Shown piece by piece: positions 17,446 through 25,699 of a stretch of 64,000 nt of DNA; within the stretch, counting starts at the first letter, position 1, and every line of letters starts with the position of its first letter. The notes under the pieces are model-generated. The model saw nothing but the letters and a program-made list of their open reading frames with translations. It was not told the origin of the DNA and made no database searches. The stretch comes from Eubacterium plexicaudatum ASF492. GTDB taxonomy: Bacteria > Bacillota > Clostridia > Lachnospirales > Lachnospiraceae. The DNA is taken from the NCBI RefSeq assembly GCF_000364225.2, contig NZ_AQFT02000001.1, positions 3,119,501 through 3,183,500 of the forward strand, in the 5' to 3' direction. Position numbers and translations under genes: made by a program.

Positions 17446-17873
17446 GATAATCCAACCTCCTCACAATTTTCTGTGAAATAGCGGACCGGCATATTCCTCC
17501 TTTCCGCTTTCTCAATCTCCGCTGCCATTCCCGCAGATATTCTGCTTCCGAATACCCATATCTGTTCGCACCTGCATAAAAGAACCATGTTCATAAACAT
17601 TGCAAGGCTTCTTTCCGCAGCAACAGCGTCATCCATGAACTGTGGAAAAAGCAGGTGCGGAGCCAGCGGTATGCAGGCACTCCTTACCGCAAAACGGCAG
17701 TAATGCCTTGCTTTTTCCGTATTTCTTTCCGTATCCCCGGCAAAAGGGGAGCATATATATACAAGCGGGCGGTACGCACGTTTCGCCGCTTTTTCTTCCT
17801 TCCTGATATTTGACAAAGCCTCATATGTGGTCGGGTCATAGTATCCCTCACCGTTACATCTTCTTAGCCCCAT
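17442..17873 (-). CDS. DUF4406/DUF7768-like nucleoside-hydrolase-fold protein
   Basis: 143 residues. After a short arm (MGLRRCNGEGYYDPTTYEAL) comes LVYICSPFAGDTERNTEKA, the Rossmann-like opening of nucleoside deoxyribosyltransferase-related proteins, and later WVFGSRISAGMAAEIEKAE. Such phage proteins may act on nucleotides; the exact reaction is unknown. The ATG at 17873 has GGAGG 8 bases upstream. It overlaps the primase start by 4 bases, so the two are coupled. Confidence 0.75.
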   Translation of the reverse strand: MGLRRCNGEGYYDPTTYEALSNIRKEEKAAKRAYRPLVYICSPFAGDTERNTEKARHYCRFAVRSACIPLAPHLLFPQFMDDAVAAERSLAMFMNMVLLCRCEQIWVFGSRISAGMAAEIEKAERRNMPVRYFTENCEEVGLS

Positions 17874-18036
17874 AATCTGAACCTCCATTCTGTTCTCTCC
17901 GGACTGTTTCTGCAGTCTTATAAAACGGGCAGTCCTTCCCGTTAAAATTGTTATCATTCAGGCAGTGGCACACACCGTCATGGTTGGCAAAGCAGTCATG
18001 GTGCGCCCTGCACTCAGGCATCTTTTTTCCGTGCAT
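17854..18036 (-). CDS. Small Cys/His-rich phage protein
   Basis: 60 residues with Cys and His at regular spacing: CRAHHDCFANHDGVCHCL, then DCPFYKT. This suggests one or two bound metal ions. Proteins of this look are frequent between polymerase and primase genes of clostridial phages. GGAGGTAAGACGG precedes the ATG at 18036. Function unknown. It overlaps both neighbours by about 20 bases. Confidence 0.75.
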   Translation of the reverse strand: MHGKKMPECRAHHDCFANHDGVCHCLNDNNFNGKDCPFYKTAETVRREQNGGSDYGAKKM

Positions 18037-18361
18037 CCGTCTTACCTCCTGAAACCAGATCTATATTCCTCTCCATCCTTTTGCGGGGAATTTCCGTCCT
18101 GTTAAACTGTGCTTTCCAATATCTTTTCATAGGTGAACCAGCAGGAAGTTCTTCTGCCTTTTCTTTGTACATATCACAGAGCGCCTGGTAGCCATCAGCC
18201 ATTTCACGTAATTCCGAAAGCAGCTCCGTTTTCACTTCATCAGAACAATATCTGTTGATGAGCAGAGCGATTTTTCTTGCCACTGGCAACTTGCAGGGAA
18301 AGAATGCCTCCACGATAAGCTCCATGTATCCTGTTGCATACTCGATCCTTAACACTTCCAT
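18014..18361 (-). CDS. Hypothetical phage protein, 115 residues
   Basis: Helical protein without membrane segments. It has the stretch LPVARKIALLINRYCSDEVKT and a basic C-terminus (RKRMERNIDLVSGGKTDARK). I do not recognise a family with known function. It sits 8 bases after the DNA polymerase gene and overlaps the next small gene, so it belongs to the replication operon. Confidence 0.7.
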   Translation of the reverse strand: MEVLRIEYATGYMELIVEAFFPCKLPVARKIALLINRYCSDEVKTELLSELREMADGYQALCDMYKEKAEELPAGSPMKRYWKAQFNRTEIPRKRMERNIDLVSGGKTDARKKDA

Positions 18362-18369
18362 AACCCCAC

Positions 18370-20316
18370 CTAATCTTTCTGGTAGAAGCTACAACTGTAA
18401 CCATCCGCCCGAAGCACTAAGCCTTTTGCCCAGGGCGGAGTCCTACCCATCTGTTCGCAGACCGCCTCTACAGACATCCGCTTATCCGCCTCGATGATAA
18501 CCTCATCGTGGACATGTGCCACAATCGCACAGTTTTTCAGCGTCTGCATGGCATAGCACAAAATATCACGGGCGGTTGCCTGCACGATATTTTCCACAAA
18601 CTTGGGGCCATAGCTTTCCAGCCGTTCCCATTTTTTCGTACTGCCGACACCCATGTAGGTGACGGACTCTCCACCAAAACGGTTCTCACCGATCCTCGGC
18701 TTCACGTAAGCAAGCCGCCTGCCTGAAAAAAGAGTGATGAACAGCATCCCGCTCTGACAGCTGAATCGGATGCCATGTGTTTCTGTCGTCATTCTCTTTT
18801 TGATGCATTCCTTTACGGCATGGTCAACATCCCACCAAAACTCCGTGATATTTGGATTGGAATCCCTCCAGGCATTTACCAGAGGCTGCAGTTCTTCCTC
18901 CGCAAGCCCCATATCCAGCGCACCCATTGATTTCAGCGCCCCTACAGATCCGCCGTATCCAAGGGCCAATTCCGCTATTTTACCTTTCTGCCTCAGATGA
19001 CCGTTCACGCCGTGTTTTTCAACAGGCACATGGAACATCTGGCTTGCTGACGCACAGTAAATGTCACCGCCGTCCTCAAAAACCCTGAGCCTCCATCGCT
19101 CCCCGGCAATCCATGCGATCACTCTCGCTTCAATCGCAGAAAAGTCCGCCACGATGAATTTTCTGCCGTCCTGCGGCACAAAGGCTGTGCGGATAAGCTG
19201 TGACAGTGTATCAGGGATATCTTCATAAAGCATGGAAAGGGCGTCATAATCACCACATTTCACAAGTTCCCGTGCCTGTGCCAGATCAGTGATGTGGTTC
19301 TGAGGCAGATTTTGCAACTGAATGATTTTCCCGCTGTAGCGCCCTGTTCTGTTAGCACCATAGAATTTAAACATCCCATGCGCACGGCTGTCTGCACACA
19401 CAGCATTCTCCATCGCCTGGTACTTTTTCACAGAAGATTTGGCAAGCTGCTGCCGAAGTTCCAGCACAGTTTTCAAAGGCTCCGGCGCTTCTTTCAGCAG
19501 GCCTGCAACAGCTTTTTTATCCAGTGAATCCGTCTCCAGACCGTTATCCGCAAGCCACAGCTTCATCTGCTGTACCGAATTTGGATTTTCAAGCTCCGTC
19601 AGTTCTCTCATGGCAGCCGACAGCTCCGCTTTTGAACGCCCGTCCATAGCAATCGCCTGTCTGACCATATCCATATCCACGCCAATCCCACGGTCGTTTA
19701 TCTCCTGGTCCTGGCGGTATTCCTCCCAGACAAAATCCGGCACAGGGAATTTTGCAAGCCGCTGCTGTATCTGCATTTCCGCCTCCACATCACGCAGGTT
19801 GTATGCCTTAAACCTCTGCCATTTATCCATATCGTGTCCGAGCAGATTCCGTGTCCTGCCTCCGTTTGCTTTGGTCGGCTTGCATGGGACACAGAAATAT
19901 CTAATCAGATCCTTTCCTTCTGTCAGTTTCTGTTTTTCCAGTCCAAGCACAGCACCCACATTTTCCAAAGACATGGGTAGCCCAAGCGTGGCAGCCCAGA
20001 CCATAGAGCAGCGCCATGATGACGGGTCAAGGTAACTCCCGACAGGGAATCCAAGAAACCTCGACAGACAAATCCTTTCAAACTGCGCATTATATGCCCA
20101 CTTCATAACATTTTCATCTTCCAGTGCCGCTAAAATATCCGCAGGGATTTCCCCACCGCAGGCGAGGTCAACCACCTGAACCTCTCCGCCGTCCACGCTG
20201 TATCCAAACAATAGAATCTCAAAAGCGGGGGAGGAAGCATATTTATAAACTCCGCATTTGGATAAATCTATATCAGAGAATGTTTCCAAATCCAGTGATA
20301 AAGTTTTCAATTCCAC
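18370..20316 (-). CDS. Phage DNA polymerase, family A
   Basis: 648 residues. The 3'-5' exonuclease begins at once with SLDLETFSDIDL (Exo I Asp-Glu). The polymerase domain shows motif A VADFSAIEARVIAW, the fingers segment RQKGKIAELALGYGG and motif C HVHDEVIIEA. There is no N-terminal 5' nuclease domain, as usual for phage versions. It copies phage DNA with the neighbouring primase-helicase and SSB-like protein. A ribosome site GGAGCTGGTGG precedes the ATG. Confidence 0.95.
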   Translation of the reverse strand: MELKTLSLDLETFSDIDLSKCGVYKYASSPAFEILLFGYSVDGGEVQVVDLACGGEIPADILAALEDENVMKWAYNAQFERICLSRFLGFPVGSYLDPSSWRCSMVWAATLGLPMSLENVGAVLGLEKQKLTEGKDLIRYFCVPCKPTKANGGRTRNLLGHDMDKWQRFKAYNLRDVEAEMQIQQRLAKFPVPDFVWEEYRQDQEINDRGIGVDMDMVRQAIAMDGRSKAELSAAMRELTELENPNSVQQMKLWLADNGLETDSLDKKAVAGLLKEAPEPLKTVLELRQQLAKSSVKKYQAMENAVCADSRAHGMFKFYGANRTGRYSGKIIQLQNLPQNHITDLAQARELVKCGDYDALSMLYEDIPDTLSQLIRTAFVPQDGRKFIVADFSAIEARVIAWIAGERWRLRVFEDGGDIYCASASQMFHVPVEKHGVNGHLRQKGKIAELALGYGGSVGALKSMGALDMGLAEEELQPLVNAWRDSNPNITEFWWDVDHAVKECIKKRMTTETHGIRFSCQSGMLFITLFSGRRLAYVKPRIGENRFGGESVTYMGVGSTKKWERLESYGPKFVENIVQATARDILCYAMQTLKNCAIVAHVHDEVIIEADKRMSVEAVCEQMGRTPPWAKGLVLRADGYSCSFYQKD

Positions 20317-20390
20317 CAGCTCCTTTCACTGCCTTAAGGGCGGCAGGCAGAACGCCCGCCACCCCGTGGCTGTATTTTCCTGTTATGCTG

Positions 20391-20957
20391 TCAGGACAGG
20401 AAATCCTCTTCATCCTCATCTGCAAAGTCATCCTCCGCACGGGATTTTCCGCCCAAAGGTTCACCATCACGGATTTTCTGCAGATTGTTCAGACCGCAGG
20501 CGATTCCTTTATTGCCGTTAGAGTTGAAAGCATAAAAGTTGATGCTCGCCCTGCCGTACACACCGCTGTAGACTTCCGAATGGTCAATGATTGGCTGCCT
20601 GTCTGCGTCAACGATGCCCGGCGCAGTGGAGCTGTTGGCATTGACGAAATAGGAATCCGCATAGGCTTCATCATCCGGACGTTCCGTATCCCCGTCACGG
20701 AGCGGGGTTTTGAGGACAGAAAGTGCAGGAACGCTTCTCCCGTTCCCCTTAAGTTTGGATTCACCCTCACGGTACGCCGCCTCAATAGCCGCCTTAATCT
20801 TTGCAATGGTCTTTTTATCTGATTTCGGGATAATGAGCGACACAGAAAATTTCGGCGTGCCGCCATTTATTGATTTGGCTTCCCAGGCATTGCAGTAGCT
20901 CCATCGGGTATCCGGTCCCGTGATCACCTTTGTTGGATTTGTAACTGTGTTTGACAT
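20391..20957 (-). CDS. DUF2815 protein, probable single-stranded DNA-binding protein
   Basis: 188 residues. The core (FSVSLIIPKSDKKTIAKIKA and SGVYGRASINFYAFNSNGN) is the DUF2815 pattern, an OB-fold related to phage gp2.5-type SSB. The C-terminal tail is strongly acidic (EDDFADEDEEDFLS), as in SSB proteins that recruit partners. It lies directly between the polymerase and the RecB-like nuclease. GGAGGAAAACC precedes the ATG. Confidence 0.88.
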   Translation of the reverse strand: MSNTVTNPTKVITGPDTRWSYCNAWEAKSINGGTPKFSVSLIIPKSDKKTIAKIKAAIEAAYREGESKLKGNGRSVPALSVLKTPLRDGDTERPDDEAYADSYFVNANSSTAPGIVDADRQPIIDHSEVYSGVYGRASINFYAFNSNGNKGIACGLNNLQKIRDGEPLGGKSRAEDDFADEDEEDFLS

Positions 20958-20975
20958 ATGGTTTTCCTCCTGAAT

Positions 20976-22091
20976 TTACTTAAAATCTTCTGCCGCCGTA
21001 TTCATTGGCGGTCTCTTGTCTGACTCCGGCACCAGTGCAGGCTTGCCCTGTGGTTTCTCCACAAGACCGTTTAAAATTTCCGCAAACTTCTTTCTGCCGA
21101 GCAGTTTTTCCATAGCAGTGATGCCAAGGAGCTTCGGCTCGTATGGGTCATAACCTGCTTTCTTTACAGTATCTGCTACAGCACCCTCATCGGTATACTT
21201 ACGGTTGGAACGGCCTTCCACGATTTTAAAGCCGTCATACTTTACACCGCTCAGAGCCTGCTGCAGTGCAAATTCTTTCACGTCAGCCGCCCATGCCGCC
21301 AGCTCATCCGCTTTTATAAGGATTGCTGCAATCTCATCATCTTCCAGAGTTGCGGGCATTTCAAAATCGTACCTTGCAAGCTCCAGGTTGTATTCCGCAC
21401 GTTTCCTGCAGACCGCTTTTGCCTTACAGAATCTGCAGTATTCGCCTGCGTTAAATTCTCCCTCACCGTCATAAGCCAGCTTCGCTTTCGCCATAAGGTC
21501 GTTGTACGCCCACTGCAGAAGGTCATCCTTTGCCATGACGCACACGCTGACATTCTCCCTGCGCGGCTGGTAGATTGCCATTTGGACGGTATCAATGTCA
21601 TAGATGCCGTCGAACAGCTCCAGCGCACCCAGGGCATACAGCATCATCTGAGGATTTTCTGTGGCGGAAATCTCCACGCCCTTGCCATGCTTGTAATCAA
21701 TGATGTAGAGCGTTCCGTCTGCAATGATTACACAATCCCCTGTGCCAAAACCGTCTTTTACAAAGCGGGAGAAGTCCAGTTTCTGTTCAATCAGCACGAC
21801 AGGGTCTTTGCAGGTTTTCTTTGCCTCCTCCACCAGTGAAAGGACATATTCCGCATAGCCGCAGGCACAGTCTTCCATTTCCTCATCGTAGAAAGAAAGT
21901 TCGGCAGTCGGGTCTGCAGTTTCCATGCCCAATAACAGTTTCAATTTGTGTTCACACAGGCTGTGGGCATCCGTACCCTGCTGTGCATATTCACTGCCTG
22001 TATCCTCATAATTTTCACACAGTCTTGCAGACGGCGGGCAGGCAAGCCATCTGTGGCTTGAAGATGCAGATAATAAAGCGTGTATTCCCAT
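20976..22091 (-). CDS. DUF2800 protein, RecB/Cas4-like PD-(D/E)XK nuclease
   Basis: 371 residues. The nuclease core is GTGDCVIIADGTLYIIDYKH, in which GD and the DYK triad match RecB-type sites. A Cys cluster follows (CRFCKAKAVC) and with an earlier Cys could hold an iron-sulfur cluster as in AddB/Cas4. The N-terminal ASSSHRWLACPPSARLCE is typical of DUF2800. It probably works in phage recombination next to the SSB-like protein. Confidence 0.88.
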   Translation of the reverse strand: MGIHALLSASSSHRWLACPPSARLCENYEDTGSEYAQQGTDAHSLCEHKLKLLLGMETADPTAELSFYDEEMEDCACGYAEYVLSLVEEAKKTCKDPVVLIEQKLDFSRFVKDGFGTGDCVIIADGTLYIIDYKHGKGVEISATENPQMMLYALGALELFDGIYDIDTVQMAIYQPRRENVSVCVMAKDDLLQWAYNDLMAKAKLAYDGEGEFNAGEYCRFCKAKAVCRKRAEYNLELARYDFEMPATLEDDEIAAILIKADELAAWAADVKEFALQQALSGVKYDGFKIVEGRSNRKYTDEGAVADTVKKAGYDPYEPKLLGITAMEKLLGRKKFAEILNGLVEKPQGKPALVPESDKRPPMNTAAEDFK

Positions 22092-22460
22092 TTATAGCAC
22101 CTCCGCATCCGTAAGCAGGGCAGGGTACTCTGACGGATCGATCTCCGACAGCTTATCCGCGCCATGCTTATTCAACAGCTCTTTTACCTCGGCCGTATGT
22201 CCCGCACGGGATTTTTCCGCCAGCACCGCACGGACTTCCTCCAGAGTCAGAGGCTTCTCTTCTGGCTCTGCCTTTACAGTCTTTTTTGCTGTATTTTTCT
22301 TTGCAGCGGCTTTCGTCCTGGCTTTTTCCTCCAATTCTTTTGTGGATGTCATTTCTGCAGATCCGTCATTCTCTGCCACTACGTCCGCAACCGCCTGCAG
22401 GCTGTCGGCAAGGGAACGTAGATCCCCGATAACATCAAGCAGTAACTTCACTTTGCCCAT
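22092..22460 (-). CDS. Hypothetical phage protein with Lys/Ala-rich linker
   Basis: 122 residues. An N-terminal helix (VKLLLDVIGDLRSLADSLQA) is followed by a Lys/Ala/Glu linker and a C-terminal helical module (LTLEEVRAVLAEKSRAGHTA, LLNKHGADKLSEIDPSEYPA). The last part looks like a small SAP- or rho-N-type nucleic-acid binding fold, but that is a guess. It abuts the DUF2800 gene exactly. Confidence 0.7.
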   Translation of the reverse strand: MGKVKLLLDVIGDLRSLADSLQAVADVVAENDGSAEMTSTKELEEKARTKAAAKKNTAKKTVKAEPEEKPLTLEEVRAVLAEKSRAGHTAEVKELLNKHGADKLSEIDPSEYPALLTDAEVL

Positions 22461-22653
22461 GTACAGTCCCTCCTTCTTTTACTTCACTGATAGCCAGTTC
22501 CCTGACAGAATCACCCGGCACAATCACCGTAAGCTGCTGCTTATTCCCCAGGAGGAAGCGCAAGAAACGCTCCCTCACGGAGATATGGCGGCAGCTCACG
22601 ATCCCGCCAGTGGACGGCTTCTTTGAAACACTGATCTTTAATGTGTGGTCCAT
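22435..22653 (-). CDS. Small phage protein, 72 residues
   Basis: Begins MDHTLKISVSKKPSTGGIVS and continues with RERFLRFLLGNKQQLTVIVP. It reads as a beta-rich small domain with basic patches. AAAGGGGTGG lies just before the ATG at 22653; an upstream extension has no ribosome site. It overlaps the next gene by 26 bases. Homologues are common at this place in clostridial phages, function unknown. Confidence 0.7.
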   Translation of the reverse strand: MDHTLKISVSKKPSTGGIVSCRHISVRERFLRFLLGNKQQLTVIVPGDSVRELAISEVKEGGTVHGQSEVTA

Positions 22654-22734
22654 AATCCACCCCTTTCTGAAAGACATGTTAAAACTGCCTTCCATATCTA
22701 CGGAGATTTTCGGGGCTTTTTGATGAGGTGTTTT

Positions 22735-23130
22735 TTAGAAATATTTCAAAAACTTTTTTCTTGCAGCCTTAATGGAATCATAAACGGCACGATAATCGAC
22801 CCCTTCTTTATCCGCAATCTCATGCATTGACATTCCGGCTGCCAGCATCAGCATCCTTCGCTGTTGGATTTCCGACAGTCTGGCAAAGGTTTTATTGATA
22901 TGGCTGCTATATTCTTCCTGTTCCATCATCCAATCAGGTGATTCCTCCGAATAAGGCATGAATTTATCCTTATCGCCATACGGCATAGCATCAAGCGAAT
23001 AACAGTGATATCTTTCCTTGCGTGACAGGTTGTCCTCTTTGCGTCTTGAATCAATGATGACAGCACCGATGGATTCCTCCACCTCGACCTCTGACACCGT
23101 CCCGTCTGCAAATTCATATTTAATTTTCAT
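22735..23130 (-). CDS. Phage sigma-70-like transcription factor
   Basis: 131 residues. The C-terminal half carries a sigma region 4-type helix-turn-helix (LSEIQQRRMLMLAAGMSMHE, then IADKEGVDYRAVYDSIKAAR). The N-terminal part is short and acidic (EFADGTVSEVEVEESIGA). It is the first gene of the replication operon, with CTGGAGGAAATC before its ATG, so it may drive early or middle transcription. Confidence 0.8.
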   Translation of the reverse strand: MKIKYEFADGTVSEVEVEESIGAVIIDSRRKEDNLSRKERYHCYSLDAMPYGDKDKFMPYSEESPDWMMEQEEYSSHINKTFARLSEIQQRRMLMLAAGMSMHEIADKEGVDYRAVYDSIKAARKKFLKYF

Positions 23131-23334
23131 TCTGATTTCCTCCAGTCTTGAAATTTTTGAAAGTTAAAAATTCAAGACCGAAGGGCGGTGCGCGGGAATG
23201 ATAAGATGTCAGGAACAGACTTTTTACGACAAAGAAAAAGCGCACCCACCATAAGGCAGATGCACTCGTTTTAAGAATATAATTGGATTTTGGGATATAA
23301 GCAGGGGATAATAAGAATTGTGTCGAATAGAAAA

Positions 23335-23364
23335 ATACCGCAATCCCCTCAAAGACTGCGGTAT
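23335..23364 (-). terminator. Hairpin terminator on the minus strand
   Basis: ATACCGCA pairs with TGCGGTAT over 8 bases (23335-23342 with 23357-23364). On the minus strand it is followed by TTTTCTATT. It would stop transcripts from the 24-28 kb genes before they enter the prophage. Confidence 0.75.
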
Positions 23365-23582
23365 ATATGTTAAAAATATATATTGTTATTTGTAGCGGTG
23401 GGCAACCTGTTTCTGCTCTGATCCGGTTCATGGCATCCCCTTTCCGGGGATACGCAGCGTTCCGTATAGCTTTCCCCTGACAGCTTGTCAATGGGGAAAG
23501 TATATAACATCAAAGAGCAGCGAAAGTGTAGGCATACGGTAGAAACGGTGTAGGAAATCGCAAGTTTCGACACTCAAAATTG
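23365..23582. other. Gene-free structured stretch beside the prophage
   Basis: No convincing gene. It holds a strong composite hairpin at 23470-23500: CTTTCCCC, then TGACA-GCT-TGTCA, then GGGGAAAG with a two-base bulge. A second hairpin is ATCCCC-TTTCC-GGGGAT at about 23433-23449. The remaining bases are AT-rich. The prophage attachment site may lie here, or this may be a leader RNA; neither can be settled from the sequence. Confidence 0.5.
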
Positions 23583-23617
23583 CAAAAAATACAGCGGCTG
23601 ATTTCTCAAACCGCTGT
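23583..23617 (-). terminator. Terminator of the winged-helix gene
   Basis: ACAGCGG (23591-23597) pairs with CCGCTGT (23611-23617). On the minus strand the stem is followed by ATTTTTT. It lies 12 bases after the stop of the winged-helix gene. Confidence 0.8.
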
Positions 23618-23629
23618 TATATATTTATA

Positions 23630-24067
23630 TTATTCTGAATTCACCTCAAAGCAGTACCCAATCTCACGGACGCATTTGATAGTAAATGGTGCCTCTGGCA
23701 TAGTTACATCCAGTTTATCCCGAATGTTACGGATATGGCATTTTACAGCATTCTTTTCATTGCCGATGGTATCCTCGTTCCACACTTTATGGTATATCTG
23801 GTCATATGTAAGAACTCGTCCTTTGTTTACCACCAGCAGATAAAAAATTTCAAATTCCTTTGTTGTTAGACTGATCTCATTACTGTTGCGATATACCTTG
23901 CGGCGGTCAGGATAAATATCAAGTCCCGGAAGTGACAACATCGACATATTTTTAAGCTGAAGTTGCTCAAAATTCGAATGCTGATTTAAAACCTGCATTA
24001 CTTCATCAAATGCCAAATCATCCCGCTCCGAAAACTCTACAATCAGTATCCGTCCGATGCTGTTCAC
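23630..24067 (-). CDS. OmpR/PhoB-type winged-helix protein without a clear receiver domain
   Basis: About 145 residues. The C-terminal 95 residues are a full trans_reg_C winged helix: LPGLDIYPDRRKVYRN, then LTTKEFEIFYLLVVNKGRVL, then KVWNEDTIGNEKNAVKCHIR and a GYCFEV end. The N-terminal 40 residues start like a receiver domain (RILIVEF) but are too short and lack the phospho-accepting Asp region. Such orphan regulators are common on Lachnospiraceae mobile DNA. The start is uncertain: a GTG at 24067 and a TTG at 24079 both have poorly placed ribosome sites. Confidence 0.75.
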   Translation of the reverse strand: MNSIGRILIVEFSERDDLAFDEVMQVLNQHSNFEQLQLKNMSMLSLPGLDIYPDRRKVYRNSNEISLTTKEFEIFYLLVVNKGRVLTYDQIYHKVWNEDTIGNEKNAVKCHIRNIRDKLDVTMPEAPFTIKCVREIGYCFEVNSE

Positions 24068-24125
24068 CTTCCTTTCCAAATTTTATGTGTTTAAAATACA
24101 TCAATAATCCACTCGAAACAAAAAA

Positions 24126-24904
24126 TTATTTAATTGCTTTTACATGAATGCGTCGGAATGATTCAAAACAAGTACCATCTGACTGCAATGTTCTTTCCAG
24201 CATTAATTTAATAATTTCTTCACGAAATACCGCCTTCAATTCATTAGGTATAACATTAATAAAAGGGACTATGCTCGGCTGATCTATCCATTTTATCATT
24301 TCATCAGGACTGGTAAAATATCTATCCCTATTTACCTCTGTTATGTTATATCTACTAAATCCAAAAGTAGCAATGATTTTTCATAGTCGGTCTTTACTGG
24401 CATATACCACGGCCATTCAAAGTTATTAAAATATGGTTTATAGTTTTCATCCTGTATTTTTTCTTGAACAACCTCATAAAAATTGGAGCAATTACCGTCA
24501 CCAGCAAAATCCCATAAAAGCATACCGCCTTCCTTCAATGCCATAAAACTATTGTATAACAATTTTTTATGATCTCTGATCCAATGAAGCGTTGCATTTG
24601 AAAAAATAACATTAAATTCATTATGAAAATGAATCCTATTTATGTCCATTTGAGTGAATACTAAATTATACCTGCTTCGCTGCTTAGCGGTTTCAATCAT
24701 TCCGGAAGAACCATCAATCCCCAAAACACTTCCATTAGGCACTAATTGAGCTAATTGTTCTGTCAAACGGCCGTCTCCACAGCCCAGATCTAAAATAGTT
24801 TCGTGTCCTTTTAAAGTTAATTCCCCAATTAAGCTGTTACCCCATTCTTTCTGATGCTTAGAGGCTTTTTTGTATTTCTCTCCATCAAATTCAAAGGTAT
24901 GCAT
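24126..24904 (-). CDS. Class I SAM-dependent methyltransferase, one frameshift
   Basis: 259 residues after repair. Motif I ILDLGCGDGRLTEQLAQ binds SAM; NVIFSNATLHWIRDH and LLWDFAGDGNCSNF match the trans-aconitate/ubiquinone-type methyltransferase pattern. Substrate unknown. The run of four A at 24363-24366 needs one more base. Repair restores LLLFGFSRYNITEVNRDRYF and extends the protein about 70 residues to a stop at 24126, ending RRIHVKAIK. It follows another methyltransferase on the same strand. Confidence 0.85.
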
Positions 24905-24977
24905 TTATTCATCACCCTTTCAAATTTTTTATACCCATCAAAATAAATGATAAGTAAGAATCCAATATCCTGATACA

Positions 24978-25649
24978 CTATTTAATGGCAACAATCACAG
25001 AAAACTTTTGATAAGAATAGACGCACTTAACCATTTTAAATCTACAGTCTTTCAACATATCCACTTCCTGTCGGGCGGTACATTCTCTGTCTAATTTTCT
25101 GCGTTCTTTCCATAACTCTATGTCTTTATCTGTTAATCCACTGTTTGCTAACTGGCTTTCCCAAAAAGAATTAAACCAATCATCCATTTCCGGCTGTCCG
25201 GCACAAAACTGGTCATAGTTTACGAATAAGCCGCCATCCGGCAAGCTGTCATATATTCTTGCAAATAGTTTTTTCTTATCCTTATCCTCTAAATGGTGAA
25301 TGGATAAGGCTGAAATAACCGTATCAAAAAGAATATCGGGGAGCTTGTGAATATAATTTTCGGTTTGATATGATATGTTTTCAATACCCTCAAATCTTTT
25401 TCGGGCAACGTTCAACATTTCATCGGCAATATCCACAAGCACATATTTAGAATCAGGGCATTGCTGATACCAGAAATATATTAATAAACCTGTCCCGGCG
25501 CCTAAATCAACAATTTGTTTTGGCTTCTCTATATTTGAAACAATAAATTCCGTTGTATTCTTGTAGAAATCATCAAAGCAGGGAATAAATTTTCTTCGGT
25601 TGCTGTCATATTCTTCTGCAATCAGATTAAATTGTTTTTCTATGTTCAT
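24978..25649 (-). CDS. Class I SAM-dependent methyltransferase
   Basis: 223 residues. Motif I is IVDLGAGTGLLIYFWYQQ, followed by YVLVDIADEMLNVARKR and the post-motif DTVISALSIHHLEDKDKK. The fold is a standard small-molecule methyltransferase; substrate unknown. I chose the ATG at 25649, where MNIEKQFNLIAEEYD starts the family sequence. It follows ilvD by 50 bases and may be co-transcribed with it. Confidence 0.85.
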   Translation of the reverse strand: MNIEKQFNLIAEEYDSNRRKFIPCFDDFYKNTTEFIVSNIEKPKQIVDLGAGTGLLIYFWYQQCPDSKYVLVDIADEMLNVARKRFEGIENISYQTENYIHKLPDILFDTVISALSIHHLEDKDKKKLFARIYDSLPDGGLFVNYDQFCAGQPEMDDWFNSFWESQLANSGLTDKDIELWKERRKLDRECTARQEVDMLKDCRFKMVKCVYSYQKFSVIVAIK

Positions 25650-25699
25650 TTTTTCACCAGTTAAATTACTACTCAATGACACCACTTCCCTTCAACAGG

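Larger units (their letters stand above)
1..23130 (-). mobile_element. Prophage, partial (head, packaging and replication modules)
   Basis: An unbroken run of minus-strand phage genes: sigma-like factor, DUF2800, DUF2815, family A polymerase, primase-helicase, VRR-NUC, HNH, P27-type small terminase, methyltransferases, large terminase, portal, ClpP-type protease and capsid. The order is that of clostridial siphophage-type prophages. The left edge cuts the capsid gene, so tail, lysis and possibly integrase genes lie outside. The right boundary falls somewhere in 23131-23629, where phage genes stop. No attachment site or integrase was found, so the exact end is inferred. Confidence 0.9.

Noticed and set aside
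23120-23491. Minus-strand frame starting MNRIRAETGCPPLQ in the prophage junction
   Set aside because: It runs through the terminator hairpin, has an unlikely composition and covers structured non-coding DNA.
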